Shown here piece by piece: positions 1 to 10,741 of a stretch of DNA of 64,000 bases. How positions within the stretch are numbered: the first letter of the stretch is position 1; each line of letters starts with the position of its first letter. The stretch is taken from NCBI RefSeq assembly GCF_040869045.1, contig NC_090320.1, positions 121,343,112 to 121,407,111 of the forward strand, written 5' to 3'. A program made the translations under genes and the position numbers. Source of the stretch: Eurosta solidaginis (lineage: Eukaryota > Arthropoda > Insecta > Diptera > Tephritidae). The notes under the pieces are model-generated. The model was not told the origin of the DNA and did no database searches. It worked only from the letters and a program-made list of their open reading frames with translations.

Positions 1-3000
1 TCCTACCTTTTCTACTATTTTCGTTACTCGATGAGCGACAAAGGTTGACCAAGAACAAGGGGTTTTCTTATCCACACCAAAACAATCGTGGAGTCTGTCC
101 ATAAGTGTAGATTGAAATTTTCTAAATGCAGATTTTCACGCACTGCTTCGATGGTTTCGGCCAGCAACACTGCACCGCATAGCTCTAATCGGGGTAATGA
201 AACTGTTTTAACGGGTGCTACTCTTGTTTTTGCTATTAATAAGTTAACGTAGACCTCATCCTTTATCTTTGCTCGTAAAAAGACTGTCGCGGCGTAAGCT
301 TTTTCCGAGGCATCGCAAAAGCCGTGTATTTCAACGTCGTTGGTTGGCGTAAAATACACCCAACGTGGGATACGAATTCCGTTAATGGAGGGGTATTCCT
401 GCATAAAATTATGCCATCGGTCTAGGGTTCCTGCCGACACTGGTTCGTCCCAGTCAGTCCCCTCTAGCCAAATGTCTTGCATAATGATTTTTGCAACAAT
501 GACGACTGGGGCGAGCCAACCTAGGGGATCGAAAAGTTTAGCGATTGCAGAAAGTATTGTCCTTTTCGTTAACATATCCCGATTTTCAATTGGTTTTGCC
601 GTGAAGTAAAAATAATCCGCATGCGCGTTCCATCGAATACCTAGGGTCTTGACCGTACTCGTGTCTTCGAATTCCAAAAAGTCTTCGTTGAGCAGATGAG
701 GTTTGGGTATTCCTTTAAGTATTCTTGAGCAATTTGACGTCCATTTGCGGAGGGAAAAACCAGCGGACTGTAATGCATCTGTGATTTCATCGCGAGCTTT
801 GAGTGTGGATTCGATGCTATGTCCCCCGGCTAGAACGTCATCGACGTACATACCTGTCCGTAAGATATCTGCGGCAATGGGTAATGAAGTTTCAACGTCG
901 TCTGCTAGTTGGTGCAGTGTCCTTATCGCCAGATAAGGAGCACAATTGGCTCCAAAGGTGACTGTCTTTAATTCGTAGACGCTGATAGGGTCACTAGGAT
1001 TGTTGCGAAGAACTATTCTCTGGAATTGTGTTTGGTTTGGCTTTACCAATATCTGCCGATACATTTTCTCGATGTCGCTATTAAAAACATATTTAAAGAA
1101 TCTCCATCGAAGGAGTAGAATCGTTAAGTCGGCCTGAAGCACTGGGCCTGTATAAAGTACGTCGTTTAGGCTTGTGCCATTGGCTGTGGGACACGAAGCG
1201 TTGAACACCACACGAACTTTGGTCGTGGTGCTTTCCTCTTTTATAACCGCATGATGGGGTAAGAAGTAGCAATCGGTCACGTGGGGTGGTATGATTTTTG
1301 GAACTTTTGACATATGTCCCAATGTCTCATATTCCGCTAGTACCCTACTGTACTCAGTCTGTAGGGCCGGTATCTTGGCTAGGCGCGTCTCATTCCGGTA
1401 GAATTGGGAGCAGACGCCGTTTAGGGAAGGCCCTAAGGAGATTTTGTTGGGAAAATCCTGTTTAAAAGGAAGGGCGACAGTATATTTGCCATCGGAATTT
1501 CTTTCTGTTGTAAGTCTGAAAAGTTCCTCGCAATAGGCATTATCTTCGTTAAGTGCCCTTTTCTTAGGTATGTTTTCAAGCTACCAGAAAGCGGTTAGTT
1601 GCTTGTCTAGGCTGATTTCATTAAATAAAGATACCCGTGTATTAGTTGGATGAGGTACTTCTGCACGACCAGTTAGAATCCAACCGAAGACGGTTTCTTG
1701 GGCGAGAAGCGTATTTAGAACGTTCTTCCTTATACCGTTCAGTATTATCTGGGGATAAATGTCGCCTCCAAGTATGAGATCGACTGGTTCATTAATGAAG
1801 AACCTTTTATCCGCCAGAATCAGATCAGGGAACGCTTGCGGAGTCGTTGCGCTCACTTGGCAAGTCGGAAGGTCCCCTGTTAATTGGGGCAGGACTAGGA
1901 CCACTGTATCGATGCTCACTAAGGGGTCTGTGAGCGAACCTAACGTAATCACACATGATTCCTTTACCTGTGCAGATGGGGTATTATTTATTCCTGACAC
2001 TTGCACATGCAGACGTTTGGATGGAAGGTTTATTCGCTTTTTTAGTCTTTCTGTTATGAAAGAGCATTCGGACCCAGAGTCTATCAGCGCTCTGGCGGAA
2101 AATTTCACTCCATTAACACGTGCTGTTCCTAATAATACCCCTTTAGTGGTGTTAGCATGACACGAAGAGACGTTATTAGCATTACCTTGTCTTTTTTCAG
2201 ACGCCATCCTTGCCCTAGCCTGCTGTGAGGTTGAAGGTGTGTTGTCGGTGGCGTTTTGAGTCCACCTCTGAGGAGTTGTCTTTGGTTGTGCTGTCGGAAG
2301 ATGGAGCAAGGTGTTGTGCCTCGCGTGGCACGTGCTGCAATTAAATTGGCTAGTGCATCGTGTCACGGTGTGTCCACCCGACAGACAATTCAGACAGTAA
2401 CTATTGTTTTTGATAAATTCAATTTTTCCTGACGTGGACAACCTACGAAATTTTTGGCAATTTCGTAATTTGTGCTCTGTACTGTTGCACATCTTACAGG
2501 CTGATTTGGGTACGCTGGCTTGGTAAACCCCAAGTTTCGTAGAATTTTCCCGAGAGTTTGAATTTTGACTTTTGGGTGCTTTTGTGGTTTTGTTACCTCT
2601 AAGATCAGAAACCGTCTCTAATGTCTGGAAGCGATTGGACAGGAATTTGTCCATATCCTCCCATTTTGGGATATCTGTTTTTCGTTCTACGGTCTGTTCC
2701 CAAAGAGCCAACGTAGATTCAGGGAGTTTTGTGGAGCATAGGTAGGTTATAATTGCATCCCAATTTGTGATGTCAATATTATGACATTGTAATGCAGAAA
2801 TGCAATTGTTTATCTCCCGTTGCAATTTTTTGATGGAGGTTCCACACTCCTGTTCGACTGCCGTCAGATTAAATAAAAGTTTTAATTGTGTGTTGACGAG
2901 GATACGTTTATTTTCGTACCTGTCGCTTAGATTTTTCCAGGCGGTTGCAAAACCCTCGTTTGCTAATGAGCACCTGCCCACTATTTCTTTTGCCTCCCCT

Positions 3001-3479
3001 TGCGTTTTTTGCTTCAAATAGTATAATTTCTCGACATCTTTCAGATCGGTATTGTGGATGTATATCGCCGTGAACATATCTCGAAAAGCTGGCCAGGAGA
3101 GGTAGTCGCCTTTAAATACATCGGTGTCACAAGGCGGCAGCCGCATTTTATGTCCACGGCGCGAGGAGTCTTCCTCCTTTGCTTCATCTTTCGCCGGCTG
3201 TGGGGTGATAGCTTCGGCTTCAGCCGCCACAGCAGACATGCATTGCAGGTAGCATGCAAAGCAACTTTTATTTTTCTTTCTTAATGAGCTGAGCTCGTCC
3301 TTGGACAATTCAGAATTGCTGAGAAGACTTTCATATGTGGACTTGGTCTTCTTCCATAGTGCCCTTAGCTCCTCTTGCAGTAGTGCAAGGGTGTGCTTGT
3401 TCCGGGATTCGGCCGGGGTGGAGTTGAACTCTTGTTCAAACTCCACTATGGAATCAGCCAATCTAATATAAGTCTCCAT
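1..3479 (-). pseudogene. BEL/Pao gag-pol, copy 1, broken and partial
   Basis: The polyprotein starts at the ATG at 3479 and begins METYIRLADS, as in the open copy at 31366-36492. Residues 1-632 (1581-3479) carry a DUF1759-type Gag region, three cysteine/histidine clusters and an aspartic protease with a DSG triad. An in-frame TAG at 1581-1583 separates this from the RT/RNase H part (24-1322), which continues in the same frame and holds YVDD. A one-base loss in a G run near position 60 (four G instead of five) shifts the frame just before the window edge. The nucleocapsid part is several percent different from copies 2 and 3, while the RT part is almost identical to copy 2. This copy is not expected to give a full polyprotein. 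Confidence 0.88.
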
Positions 3480-3739
3480 TGATTTTATTAATTTGAATAT
3501 TTAGTCTCTTTGAAGGTGTCGAGCTCGGAGGTAAACGACTTAGTGGCTTTGGTGTAAATGCAACCACAACAAAAAATTATAAGAGTGTTTTCGTTTTTGC
3601 TGTGATTGCGCTGTATAAGTAAAAGCTTTAGGAACACACGAATTCTGATTGAATGTGTTAACACAGATAGCAATCTTATGTGAATAGTGCTAAGCAAAAA
3701 TTTAATCAAATGTAAATTATGATATGAACCACTTATAGA

Positions 3740-4391
3740 AATCCTCACGAGGATTGTGCAAGCCACAGATAGAAATCCTGACGAGGATTTAATGTGTATG
3801 CAGTGATATGGAAATAAACACAAATAGAAATCCTGACGAGGATTTAGTGTGTATAAAATGATATAAATGTAGTGATATGCAGCACAGATAGAAATCCTGA
3901 CGAGGATTTAATGTGTATGCAGTGATATGGAAATAAACACAGATAGAAATCCTGACGAGGATTTAGTGTGTATAAAGCGATATAAATGTAGTGATATGCA
4001 GCACAGATAGAAATCCTGAGGTTCTAGTCGGTGCAAAGTGATATTAAGCACGGATAGAAGTCCTGAAAGGATTAAATGTGTCTACAGTGATATGCAATGC
4101 AGAGAAGAGAATTCGTCTGCAGGTATTTAATGTGTCTAAAGGGTGTGTTGGACACAGATAGAAATATTTTCTGAAAACTTAGTGTGTCTAAAAAAAGTTT
4201 AAAAAACGCAGATGTAATCCCGATGTGGATATGATGTGTAATCCTCGAGATTTGAAACACAAATAGAAATCCTTATGTGGATTTAATGTGTTTACAAGGG
4301 TGAAATTTGACCCACAGATAGAAATCCCGACGAGGATTTAATGTGTATACAAGTGAAAGTGAAACACAGATAGAAATCCTGACGAGGATTT
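3740..4391 (-). repeat. Leader hairpin array with TGCATA cores, BEL copy 1
   Basis: About ten repeats lie in the untranslated leader between the 5' LTR and gag. The clear units read AAATCCTGACGAGGATTT, a perfect 7-bp stem around GACG, at 3773-3790, 3828-3845, 3892-3909, 3947-3964 and 4374-4391, with variants at 3740-3755, 4267-4284 and 4322-4339. Between them the minus strand carries TGCATA five times (plus-strand tatgca at 3797, 3876, 3916, 3995 and 4091). The array recurs at 18729-19380 and 36753-37404. Function is unknown. An RNA packaging or dimer signal, or a protein-binding (insulator-like) array, are both possible. Confidence 0.85.
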
Positions 4392-5652
4392 AATGTGTAT
4401 ACAAAAGGTGTTATGTGAACGTTGATGAGTATCGCCGAGTAGCCAACCAGGGTATCTTTCCCAATATAAATAAGACAATAACTTTGTTTATCCAACTTAA
4501 TGTGGAAAATTACACTTTTAATTATTTATTATAAAAAACGCTGAGAACATACAGCTATGTAATAGTAAACGATCAGTATAAAATTGTGTTTGTGACCAAT
4601 TGTGATGAGCCACTAGCCACTCAATGCAGTGCTAATTTTTGGCTTTATGGTATTATTTTAGTTCGCAACTGATTAAGAACTGATTTCCGTTCAAAGATAA
4701 CGCAATTGATTATATGTATATAATTCGGTGAAAAAATACTCTATATCAAATGCCTTCGAATTAATCTGAATTAAGTGTATTCACAAATGAGCGATTTGCA
4801 ACAATGTTATTGATTGTCGCAATTAAGCAAAAATGACTACAAGCCACCCAACGAAGGTGAAATGTTTTTGAAAAAAAATTTTCCTGTGGTTGCAGAATAT
4901 TATGACTGCGTGAATATTGTGGTATTTCTCTGCAAGTTCATCAACCAAGTGAGAATGTATGTAGATTGTTGCCGAAAATCAACAACCGAAAAGACTGTCT
5001 ATAGAAACCGAGTGTGGTTGCACAGTGCAGTGATAATTTTGTTGCAAAAGGAGAAAAAAGAAAAAAAAAAATCCACTGACTGCCTGCCTTGAGTTGTGTC
5101 GGAAAAGTCTTACCACTGGTGGGGGACTTAGCCGATAATCAAAAGGCGCTAGGTGTGCGTTGTGACACAATGAACTTCCACTTGCTTTGACTTGCAAATG
5201 GATATCACAAATCCACTCGATACGTGAGTTCGTATATAAAAAAAATGTGCACCAAAATCAACCACTTACCTTACACAAGTTTTGGTAATGTATGATGTTA
5301 TGTGGACTGTTGATGTGATAAATGGACGTGATATCGTATGATGAGTTGATTAGTGGACTGTTTGATGTTGTGATGATGATGTGATAATGTGATGTAGATG
5401 AGTGGACTGTTTGATATGCTGATGATGTTTTAATGCTAATGGACTGTATGTATGTGTATGATGACGAGTTGGTATACGCTGCTCGTTCGTTTTGATGGCC
5501 AACTTTTTTCACTGCTGGTTGATTTTAATATTTTTATAAATAATTTTCCTTGCTTGGTTAATAATTTCCAATTATTCCGATGGGCTGATTCTGGGGTAAA
5601 TCACCTTTGTTTCCTTTGAATTTTTGTTTTTCTCGGCGCGTAAGGACCAAAA
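4392..5652 (-). other. Rest of BEL copy 1 leader, no ORF; primer-binding region at its right end
   Basis: This is AT-rich untranslated leader with no credible protein. At 5270-5470 it becomes a loose GATG/GTGATG repeat with GGACTGTT recurring. Directly beside the LTR (about 5634-5652) the minus strand reads TTTGGTCCTTACGCGCC, the expected site of a tRNA primer-binding sequence beginning TGG. Only the first eight bases fit a tRNA-Tyr 3' end as I remember it, so I do not assign the tRNA. Confidence 0.6.
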
Positions 5653-6178
5653 TGTTACGGCGGCAAGACCAAAAAAAGGCGCGCTCGTAATAATGGTGGG
5701 GAGAGAAGAAAAGAAAATACACAAACGAATTCGTTATAAAAAGTGAACAATAATATTTATTAAAATAAATGGAAATGCAAATGCACGTTAGTCCACTTAA
5801 TCACAATAAATGGAATTGGTTAGACAATAAAATTAAAGTTAAGGCAAATGCAAGATAATCCACTTACTCACATTCAATATTTCCGATGACGGAAATGTAA
5901 AAATGAATTTTAGAATTTTAAATAGAATTTAAGGGCATACCTTTGGTGGCTTGGCTGCTGGCGGTTTCTTGGACGTTCGCAAAAGAAGTGAAAGAGGTAA
6001 AAAACCTTTTGTTCGCGGTCACCGCCGAATCCTAGGCTTAACTATTATCCGGCGGGGTAAACGGTTATCGGTATAAACCGATATGTATTAATGAAAGATG
6101 TGAGGTAAAAGGACAACGAAAAGAAAAAGTTAAATAATACGAGGGTGCACCGCCATATTTAGGCTTGTGGCCTAAACA
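5653..6178 (-). repeat. BEL family LTR (5' LTR of copy 1, also 3' LTR of the neighbouring remnant)
   Basis: It begins TGTTACGGCGGC and ends GGCTTGTGGCCTAAACA on the plus strand, so the terminal TG...CA rule holds. It is 526 bp long and matches 6876-7399 and 20642-21165 end to end. To the left is the leader with a primer-binding-like stretch. To the right the minus strand reads AAGGGGGCCGGCA immediately before the LTR, which looks like a polypurine tract. It therefore serves two different internal regions. Confidence 0.85.
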
Positions 6179-6875
6179 TGCCGGCCCCCTTGCGGCGAGC
6201 AACTTCGAAACGATCTTAACGCCCCAACAACCAAGTCCCCAAGGGCTCGCGAGAACGATTCTCAACTTAAAATTAACGAATCTCAACTTAAATTTAGGCC
6301 ATGCTGTAACTGCATATGGCAGATAAATAGTGTGACCAGGGTACATAATTCGCCGACGCCAGACGCTTCTCCGTGGGATTCCTGTGAATAAAGAGATGTT
6401 AGTCGAAATAGACATGGGTTGATTTTAGTGCACTTTACTTATTGAATGGACATATACCCGATTATTGCTGGTGGGCTCCAGACACTACCAACCCGAATAT
6501 GGTGGCTTGAGTCAGCAGCCCGCCGACGTTCGACGGTGGTGTGCCGCTAACCATTAGGCTGGCGTAGACGTCGGCACCTAGTGTGAGCCGGACAGGTGTA
6601 GACCGGTGGAAAGATGGATCCGCCAGCTTCATAAATTGGAATGGCGTGGCTACCGATGGATCCAGAGTTGCTGTCGGACTAAGCCGTGAATATCGCGACA
6701 CCACTGTGGCCTGGGTCGTCTCTGCTCCCGTTACCCCGTATTTCCCTCGCAGAACAAGCGTGCACTTCACGTGATAGGACGTGCCCGTTCGCTCTAACCC
6801 GAGGTCCTTCGCGAGATTCGCATCGATGATTGAATTGGGAGCGCACGGATCGATAAGGGCGCGTATGCGTGCAAA
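6179..6875 (-). mobile_element. Internally deleted BEL-type unit between two LTRs
   Basis: This 697-bp internal segment is flanked by LTRs on both sides and matches 7400-8095 almost exactly, then stops. It keeps a polypurine-like tract next to the left LTR and about two thirds of a protease domain. The right junction reads ...GGGCGCGTATGCGTGCAAA next to the LTR. The primer-binding region of copy 1 reads GGCGCGTAAGGACCAAA next to its LTR, and the protease-coding sequence itself contains GGGCGCGTA. The short shared GGCGCGTA suggests the deletion formed by a jump between the two sites. Confidence 0.75.
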
Positions 6876-6974
6876 TGTTACGGCGGCAAGACCAAGATAG
6901 GGCGCGCTCGTAATAATGGTGGGGAGAGAAGAAAAAGAAAATACACGAACGAATTCGTTATAAAAAGTGAACAA
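6462..6974 (-). pseudogene. LTR-protease chimeric ORF (170 codons)
   Basis: The open frame starts inside the LTR at 6974. It reads about 37 codons of LTR sequence and then enters a BEL-type aspartic protease domain from ALIDPCAPNSIID onward, ending at the same place as the ORF at 7683. The N-terminal part has no family similarity and is a by-product of the internal deletion. The catalytic triad position reads Asp-Pro-Cys rather than Asp-Ser/Thr-Gly. I see no reason to think this makes a working protein, but the frame has stayed open across the junction. Confidence 0.6.
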
Positions 6975-7399
6975 TAATATTTATTAAAATAAATGGAAAT
7001 GCAAATGCAACGTTAGTCCACTTAATCACAATAAATGGAATTGGTTAGACAATAAAATTAAAGTAAAGGCAAATGCAAGATAATCCACTTACATTCAATG
7101 TTTCCGATGACGGAAGTGCAAAAATGAATTTTAAAATGTTAAATAGAATTGAAGGGCTTACCTTTGGTGGCTTGGCTGCTGGCGGTTTCTTAGATGTTCG
7201 CAAACAAAGTGAAAGAGGTAAAAAACCTTTTGTTCGCGGTCACCGCCGAATCCTAGGCTTAACTATTATCCGGCGGGGTAAACGGTTATCGGTATAAACC
7301 GATATGTATAAATGAAAGATGTGAGGTAAAAGGACAACGAAAAGAAAAAGTTAAGTAATACGAGGGTGCACCGCCATATTTAGGCTTGTGGCCTAAACA
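6876..7399 (-). repeat. BEL family LTR (second copy)
   Basis: It is 524 bp, starting TGTTACGGCGGC and ending CCTAAACA on the plus strand. At its left end it is closer to the LTR of copy 2 (20642) than to 5653-6178, for example AAGACCAAGATAGGG. The polypurine-like AAGGGGGCCGGCA again lies next to it on the minus strand, so here it is the 3' LTR of the gag-protease remnant on its right. Confidence 0.85.
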
Positions 7400-8890
7400 T
7401 GCCGGCCCCCTTGCGGCGAGCAACTTCGAAACGATCGTAACGCCCCAACAACCAAGTCCCCAAGGGCTCGCGAGAACGATTCTCTACTTAAAATTAACGA
7501 ATCTCAACTTAAATTTAGGCCATGCTGTAACTGCATATGGCAGATAAATAGTGTGACCAGGGTACATAATTCGCCGACGCCAGACGCTTCTCCGTGGGAT
7601 TCCTGTGAATAAAGAGATGTTAGTGGAAATAGACATGGGTTGATTTTAGTGCACTTTACTTATTGAATGGACATATACCCGATTATTGCTGGTGGGCTGC
7701 AGACACTACCAACCCGAATATGGTGGCTTGAGTCAGCAGCCCGCCGACGTTCGACGGTGGTGTGCCGCTAACCATTAGGCTGGCGTAGACGTCGGCACCT
7801 AGTGTGAGCCGGACAGGTGTAGACCGGTGGAAAGATGGATCCGCCAGCTTCATAAATTGGAATGTCGTGGCTACCGATGGATCCAGAGTTGCTGTCGGAC
7901 TAAGCCGTGAATATCGCGACACCACTGTGGCCTGGGTCGTCACTGCTCCCGTTACCCCGTATTTCCCTCGCAGAACAAGCGTGCACTTCACGTGAAAAGA
8001 CGTGCCCGTTCGCTCTAACCCGAGGTCCTTCGCGAGATTCGCATCGATGATTGAATTGGGAGCGCACGGATCGATAAGGGCGCGTACTCCGTGGAGCTTC
8101 CCTCCTGCTGCTATCCGGACGACCGCCGTTGGAGCTATGGCTACGAATGCGCGTGTAATTGTCGTTGCTAGAGGAGTCTCCCGGAGGCGTCCCGTTCTGA
8201 AGCCGGCTGGCGTTGTTGGTTGGCGCGCGAGCGTTGTTGGTTGGCGCGCGAGCGTAGTTACTTGGGCACGAGCATTATACGGGGCCGCCCTGCCAATTGA
8301 GCGGCGTGACGAGCGGGACGGACGCGGTTCCACGGCGCCGCCCGGCAGAGCGGTGCGATGGGGGGAAAGGACGTGTCTCCCCGCCATCCCCGCGTTGTAA
8401 GTTTGAAGGCCTTTCATGCCGTAGGAGCGGTCGGAAACGTTGTGGTCCTGAACCGCCCGGTGGTGTCGTGGCTAGCATTGAAGTAGGATCTTCCCGTCGT
8501 TCGACCTCTTCCTCGGCGACGTCCGCTTCCCACCACAGGGTTTGTTCCGTGACGTGGATGGATAGGGCTCCGTCGGAGCTCTCTTCGCCATCGCTCTCGT
8601 GGGACGGTGGTGGAACGTCGTCGAGGTGTATTGACGTGTGGTGCTGCTCGTTGCACCGATGGCAGCGATCTTCGCTGGGACATGTCTTCCGTTGGTGGAA
8701 TGGCGATAAGCAATTTGTGCAATATCGCAAATCTATGATCGTCTTTAGTCGATCCATGTTCGTCATGCCCCGGTAAATCGGGCAGAGCCTTATGCTGTGC
8801 GACTTTTGACATAGCCGGCAGGGGGCGCTGAATGTGTTGCCGCGTGCCTCCGTCTTGGCGCGTTTGTGGGACAATCCAGTCATTCTGGAA
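7400..8890 (-). mobile_element. BEL-type gag-protease remnant, pol missing
   Basis: On the minus strand the order is nucleocapsid zinc clusters, protease, about 280 bp of non-coding sequence, a polypurine-like tract, then the LTR at 6876-7399. The RT, RNase H and integrase are absent, so the unit is an internally deleted, non-autonomous form. Its Gag and protease are clearly different from those of copies 1-3 although the LTR is shared. This implies either a chimeric element or a non-autonomous partner using the same LTR. Confidence 0.75.
7683..8883 (-). pseudogene. BEL-type gag (zinc knuckles) and protease, frameshifted
   Basis: The Gag frame (8275-8883) starts MTGLSHKRAK. It carries a CX2CX4HX4C knuckle (CRLCQKSHSIRLC), a second one near CTNCLSPFHQRKTC, and a third CHRCNEQHHTSIH cluster, the triple arrangement of BEL/Pao Gag. 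The protease lies in a different frame (7683-8417) and includes VRALIDPCAPNSIID and a long beta-rich domain ending VSAAHQQ, so one frameshift falls at roughly 8300-8420. The active-site aspartate is kept but the next two residues are Pro-Cys instead of Ser/Thr-Gly. I recall similar DPC variants in some insect BEL proteins, but cannot verify this here. An Arg/Ser/Pro-rich linker joins the two domains. Confidence 0.75.
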
Positions 8891-10741
8891 TATCAAATTG
8901 TTAGTAGAACATTCGTAGATGCCCTTATATTGGGTGGCTTATGAGCGGAGACAAGGAGCTTAAGAGGCTGAGCTTGTGGTTGGCGTACTCGGGATGCATA
9001 ATATGATTAAGTCAGTCTGCCGACATAACGACGTGTAGTGATTGAAACCACTGTTAGGTTGGGGTAAAATTGCATTGAGATATGCGTAAAGGTTATCTTT
9101 AATGTTGAAAATATTTTCATCAGAATGAAAGTTCTGATGTTGAAACAATCAAGGAGTGAAATTAAGAATTATTAAATATAGACTTCGGACAAACTATATT
9201 TTTTGGTGTTTGCCTAATACAGGCAATATGCGGTAATATACGCTACATTTGTGTAGCAGATGGTATCACGAGTTACCCGTGTATTTTCACGGCTCCTTGT
9301 AATTGCCCTAAAAAAATTTGGTCACAAAACTCACCCACGCCGATACAAATGTGGCTGTGAATATAACCTATGAATCCCTGTAAAATGACTAGTCAAATGA
9401 CGTCTTGCATATAAATGTGCGACAAATATAAAGAGGCCTTTACTCGCTGTCTGGGAACACTCTTTGTGTTGATTTGGGCCATGTTGTGTGAGAATCACAA
9501 ATTGTGGTGTGTTTGTTGATTCCAACACAGCGCTGGCGGGAGTAGCCTACACTAACGAGTGTGGCAATTTGTAGAGCTGTCAGCTGTTCACTCTTCCAAC
9601 CGTTGGAATGAGACCGCTGTGCGGTGCTGCCCATTGCAATGTAATGATACATAATGGTCATGTCATGAAAGTATTTAGGGACAGCTTGCGTCTGAGTCCT
9701 GACGCGACATTAAATTTATAGTCTGTTCTAAAAAGTTTAATTTCTACCTTGTTTGTAACATCGAAAGCATAGATGGCACTACTTTATTCCTCTGGGATTT
9801 CAAGCAAAAAAGGGACCGACGAAAGTCTGTCGAAACTTCAATACACAAAAAAAGCAATTTCTGTCATGAAAGCGAGACCCCCATTGAGTGTGCCATGTTT
9901 TGTTTATGTTTTACATTTTAATTTTCAACAATGAAAACATTGCAAATAAACCGCGAAAATTATTTCGGTCTCGAGTGGTTCACCCTTTTGGTTTCACAAG
10001 AAAGTTGGCTTTAATTGTGTTTCTGTGCACCAAATTGTCAAACTAAAAACCTTTCTAAAAAAAAAATAAAGAAGAAAAAGACGGCCGAATGTCAAAAAAA
10101 ACTATCGAAATACAACCCTGCATCTTCAGGGTTTTCGTTAGTTGATTTTTTGTTCGGTTACTAACGCTCGAGTTTGTTGGATCCCGCGGATCCGAGTTGT
10201 GATACTCTTTGGATCGCGCGCAATGGGCTTACTGCTAAGAACCGAAAAAAGCAAATGTCATCGGGTGGCAACCTTGTTTCGTTCATTCAAAATGTCATTC
10301 ATTCATGGAAATGAGTATAGAGACATTTTGAATGAATTTTTATTATATAGAAAAACGTAGAGTGGGTAAGTATATTAGTATCGTTCCTTTTTTATAATTT
10401 TATAAATTTTTCTAATTTTTTATCCTTTTATTCTTTTTTGTCATTTCAGTCCCATTGTGCTCTATTCATGAGACAACGGCAACGAATGCCCGAATTTCGT
10501 GGTGGGCAGATATAAACTTATTAAGTACTGCCGCTTTGGTTTACGCCAAAGTGCCGGTGGATACATCATCACAGTTATAGAGCGTATCAATATCGTGCGC
10601 ACCTTATCATCAAGCAACGGGCAATGCATCGGCAGAGTGCAGCAGTTGTTGCTGCTGATGGTAATTCGATGAGTGTTTCAGGCGTTAACGATAGAAAAGA
10701 CTCACACGTCAACGCTGAAAAAGATTGGTTCCAGGCATGCG
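8891..10741. other. No identified gene; AT-rich, possible decayed gene 5' end
   Basis: I see no recognisable coding region or complete repeat. A perfect 15-bp inverted repeat (TTCATTCAAAATGTC at 10282-10296, complement at 10322-10336) stands out. An ATG at 10223 opens Met-Gly-Leu-Leu, the start I remember for human GPAA1. It is followed by a GTAAGT at 10366-10371 and a pyrimidine-rich TTTCAG ending at 10449, so 10223-10740 may be the decayed front of the GPAA1 pseudogene. That reading is weak. Confidence 0.4.

Larger units (their letters stand above)
1..6178 (-). mobile_element. BEL/Pao LTR retrotransposon, copy 1 (3' part outside window)
   Basis: From right to left on the minus strand this holds a 5' LTR (5653-6178), an untranslated leader of about 2.2 kb, and a gag-pol frame that runs off the window start inside the RNase H region. 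It matches copy 2 (14978-21165) base for base over most of its length. Domain order Gag, protease, RT, RNase H with a YVDD catalytic motif and the protease-RT linker typical of Pao-type elements places it in BEL/Pao. The right-hand flank differs from that of copy 2, so it is either a separate insertion or a rearranged copy. Its LTR is also the left LTR of the tandem remnant at 6179-8890. Confidence 0.9.

Noticed and set aside
3488..3823. Minus-strand ORFs in the BEL leader (111 codons, also at 18477 and 36501)
   Set aside because: They run through the hairpin repeats and have no family features. Apparent conservation only reflects recent copies.
3740..4391. CRISPR array in the BEL leader
   Set aside because: Repeats are interleaved with near-identical spacers, lie in an insect retrotransposon leader, and have no cas genes.
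4814..5092. Plus-strand 92-codon ORF in the BEL leader
   Set aside because: Antisense to the element, Lys-rich from an A run, with no domain. Presence in two copies follows from the element being repeated.
8002..8776. Plus-strand Arg/Ser-rich ORFs at 8002-8400 and 8297-8776
   Set aside because: Antisense to the zinc-knuckle and protease coding sequence of the BEL remnant.
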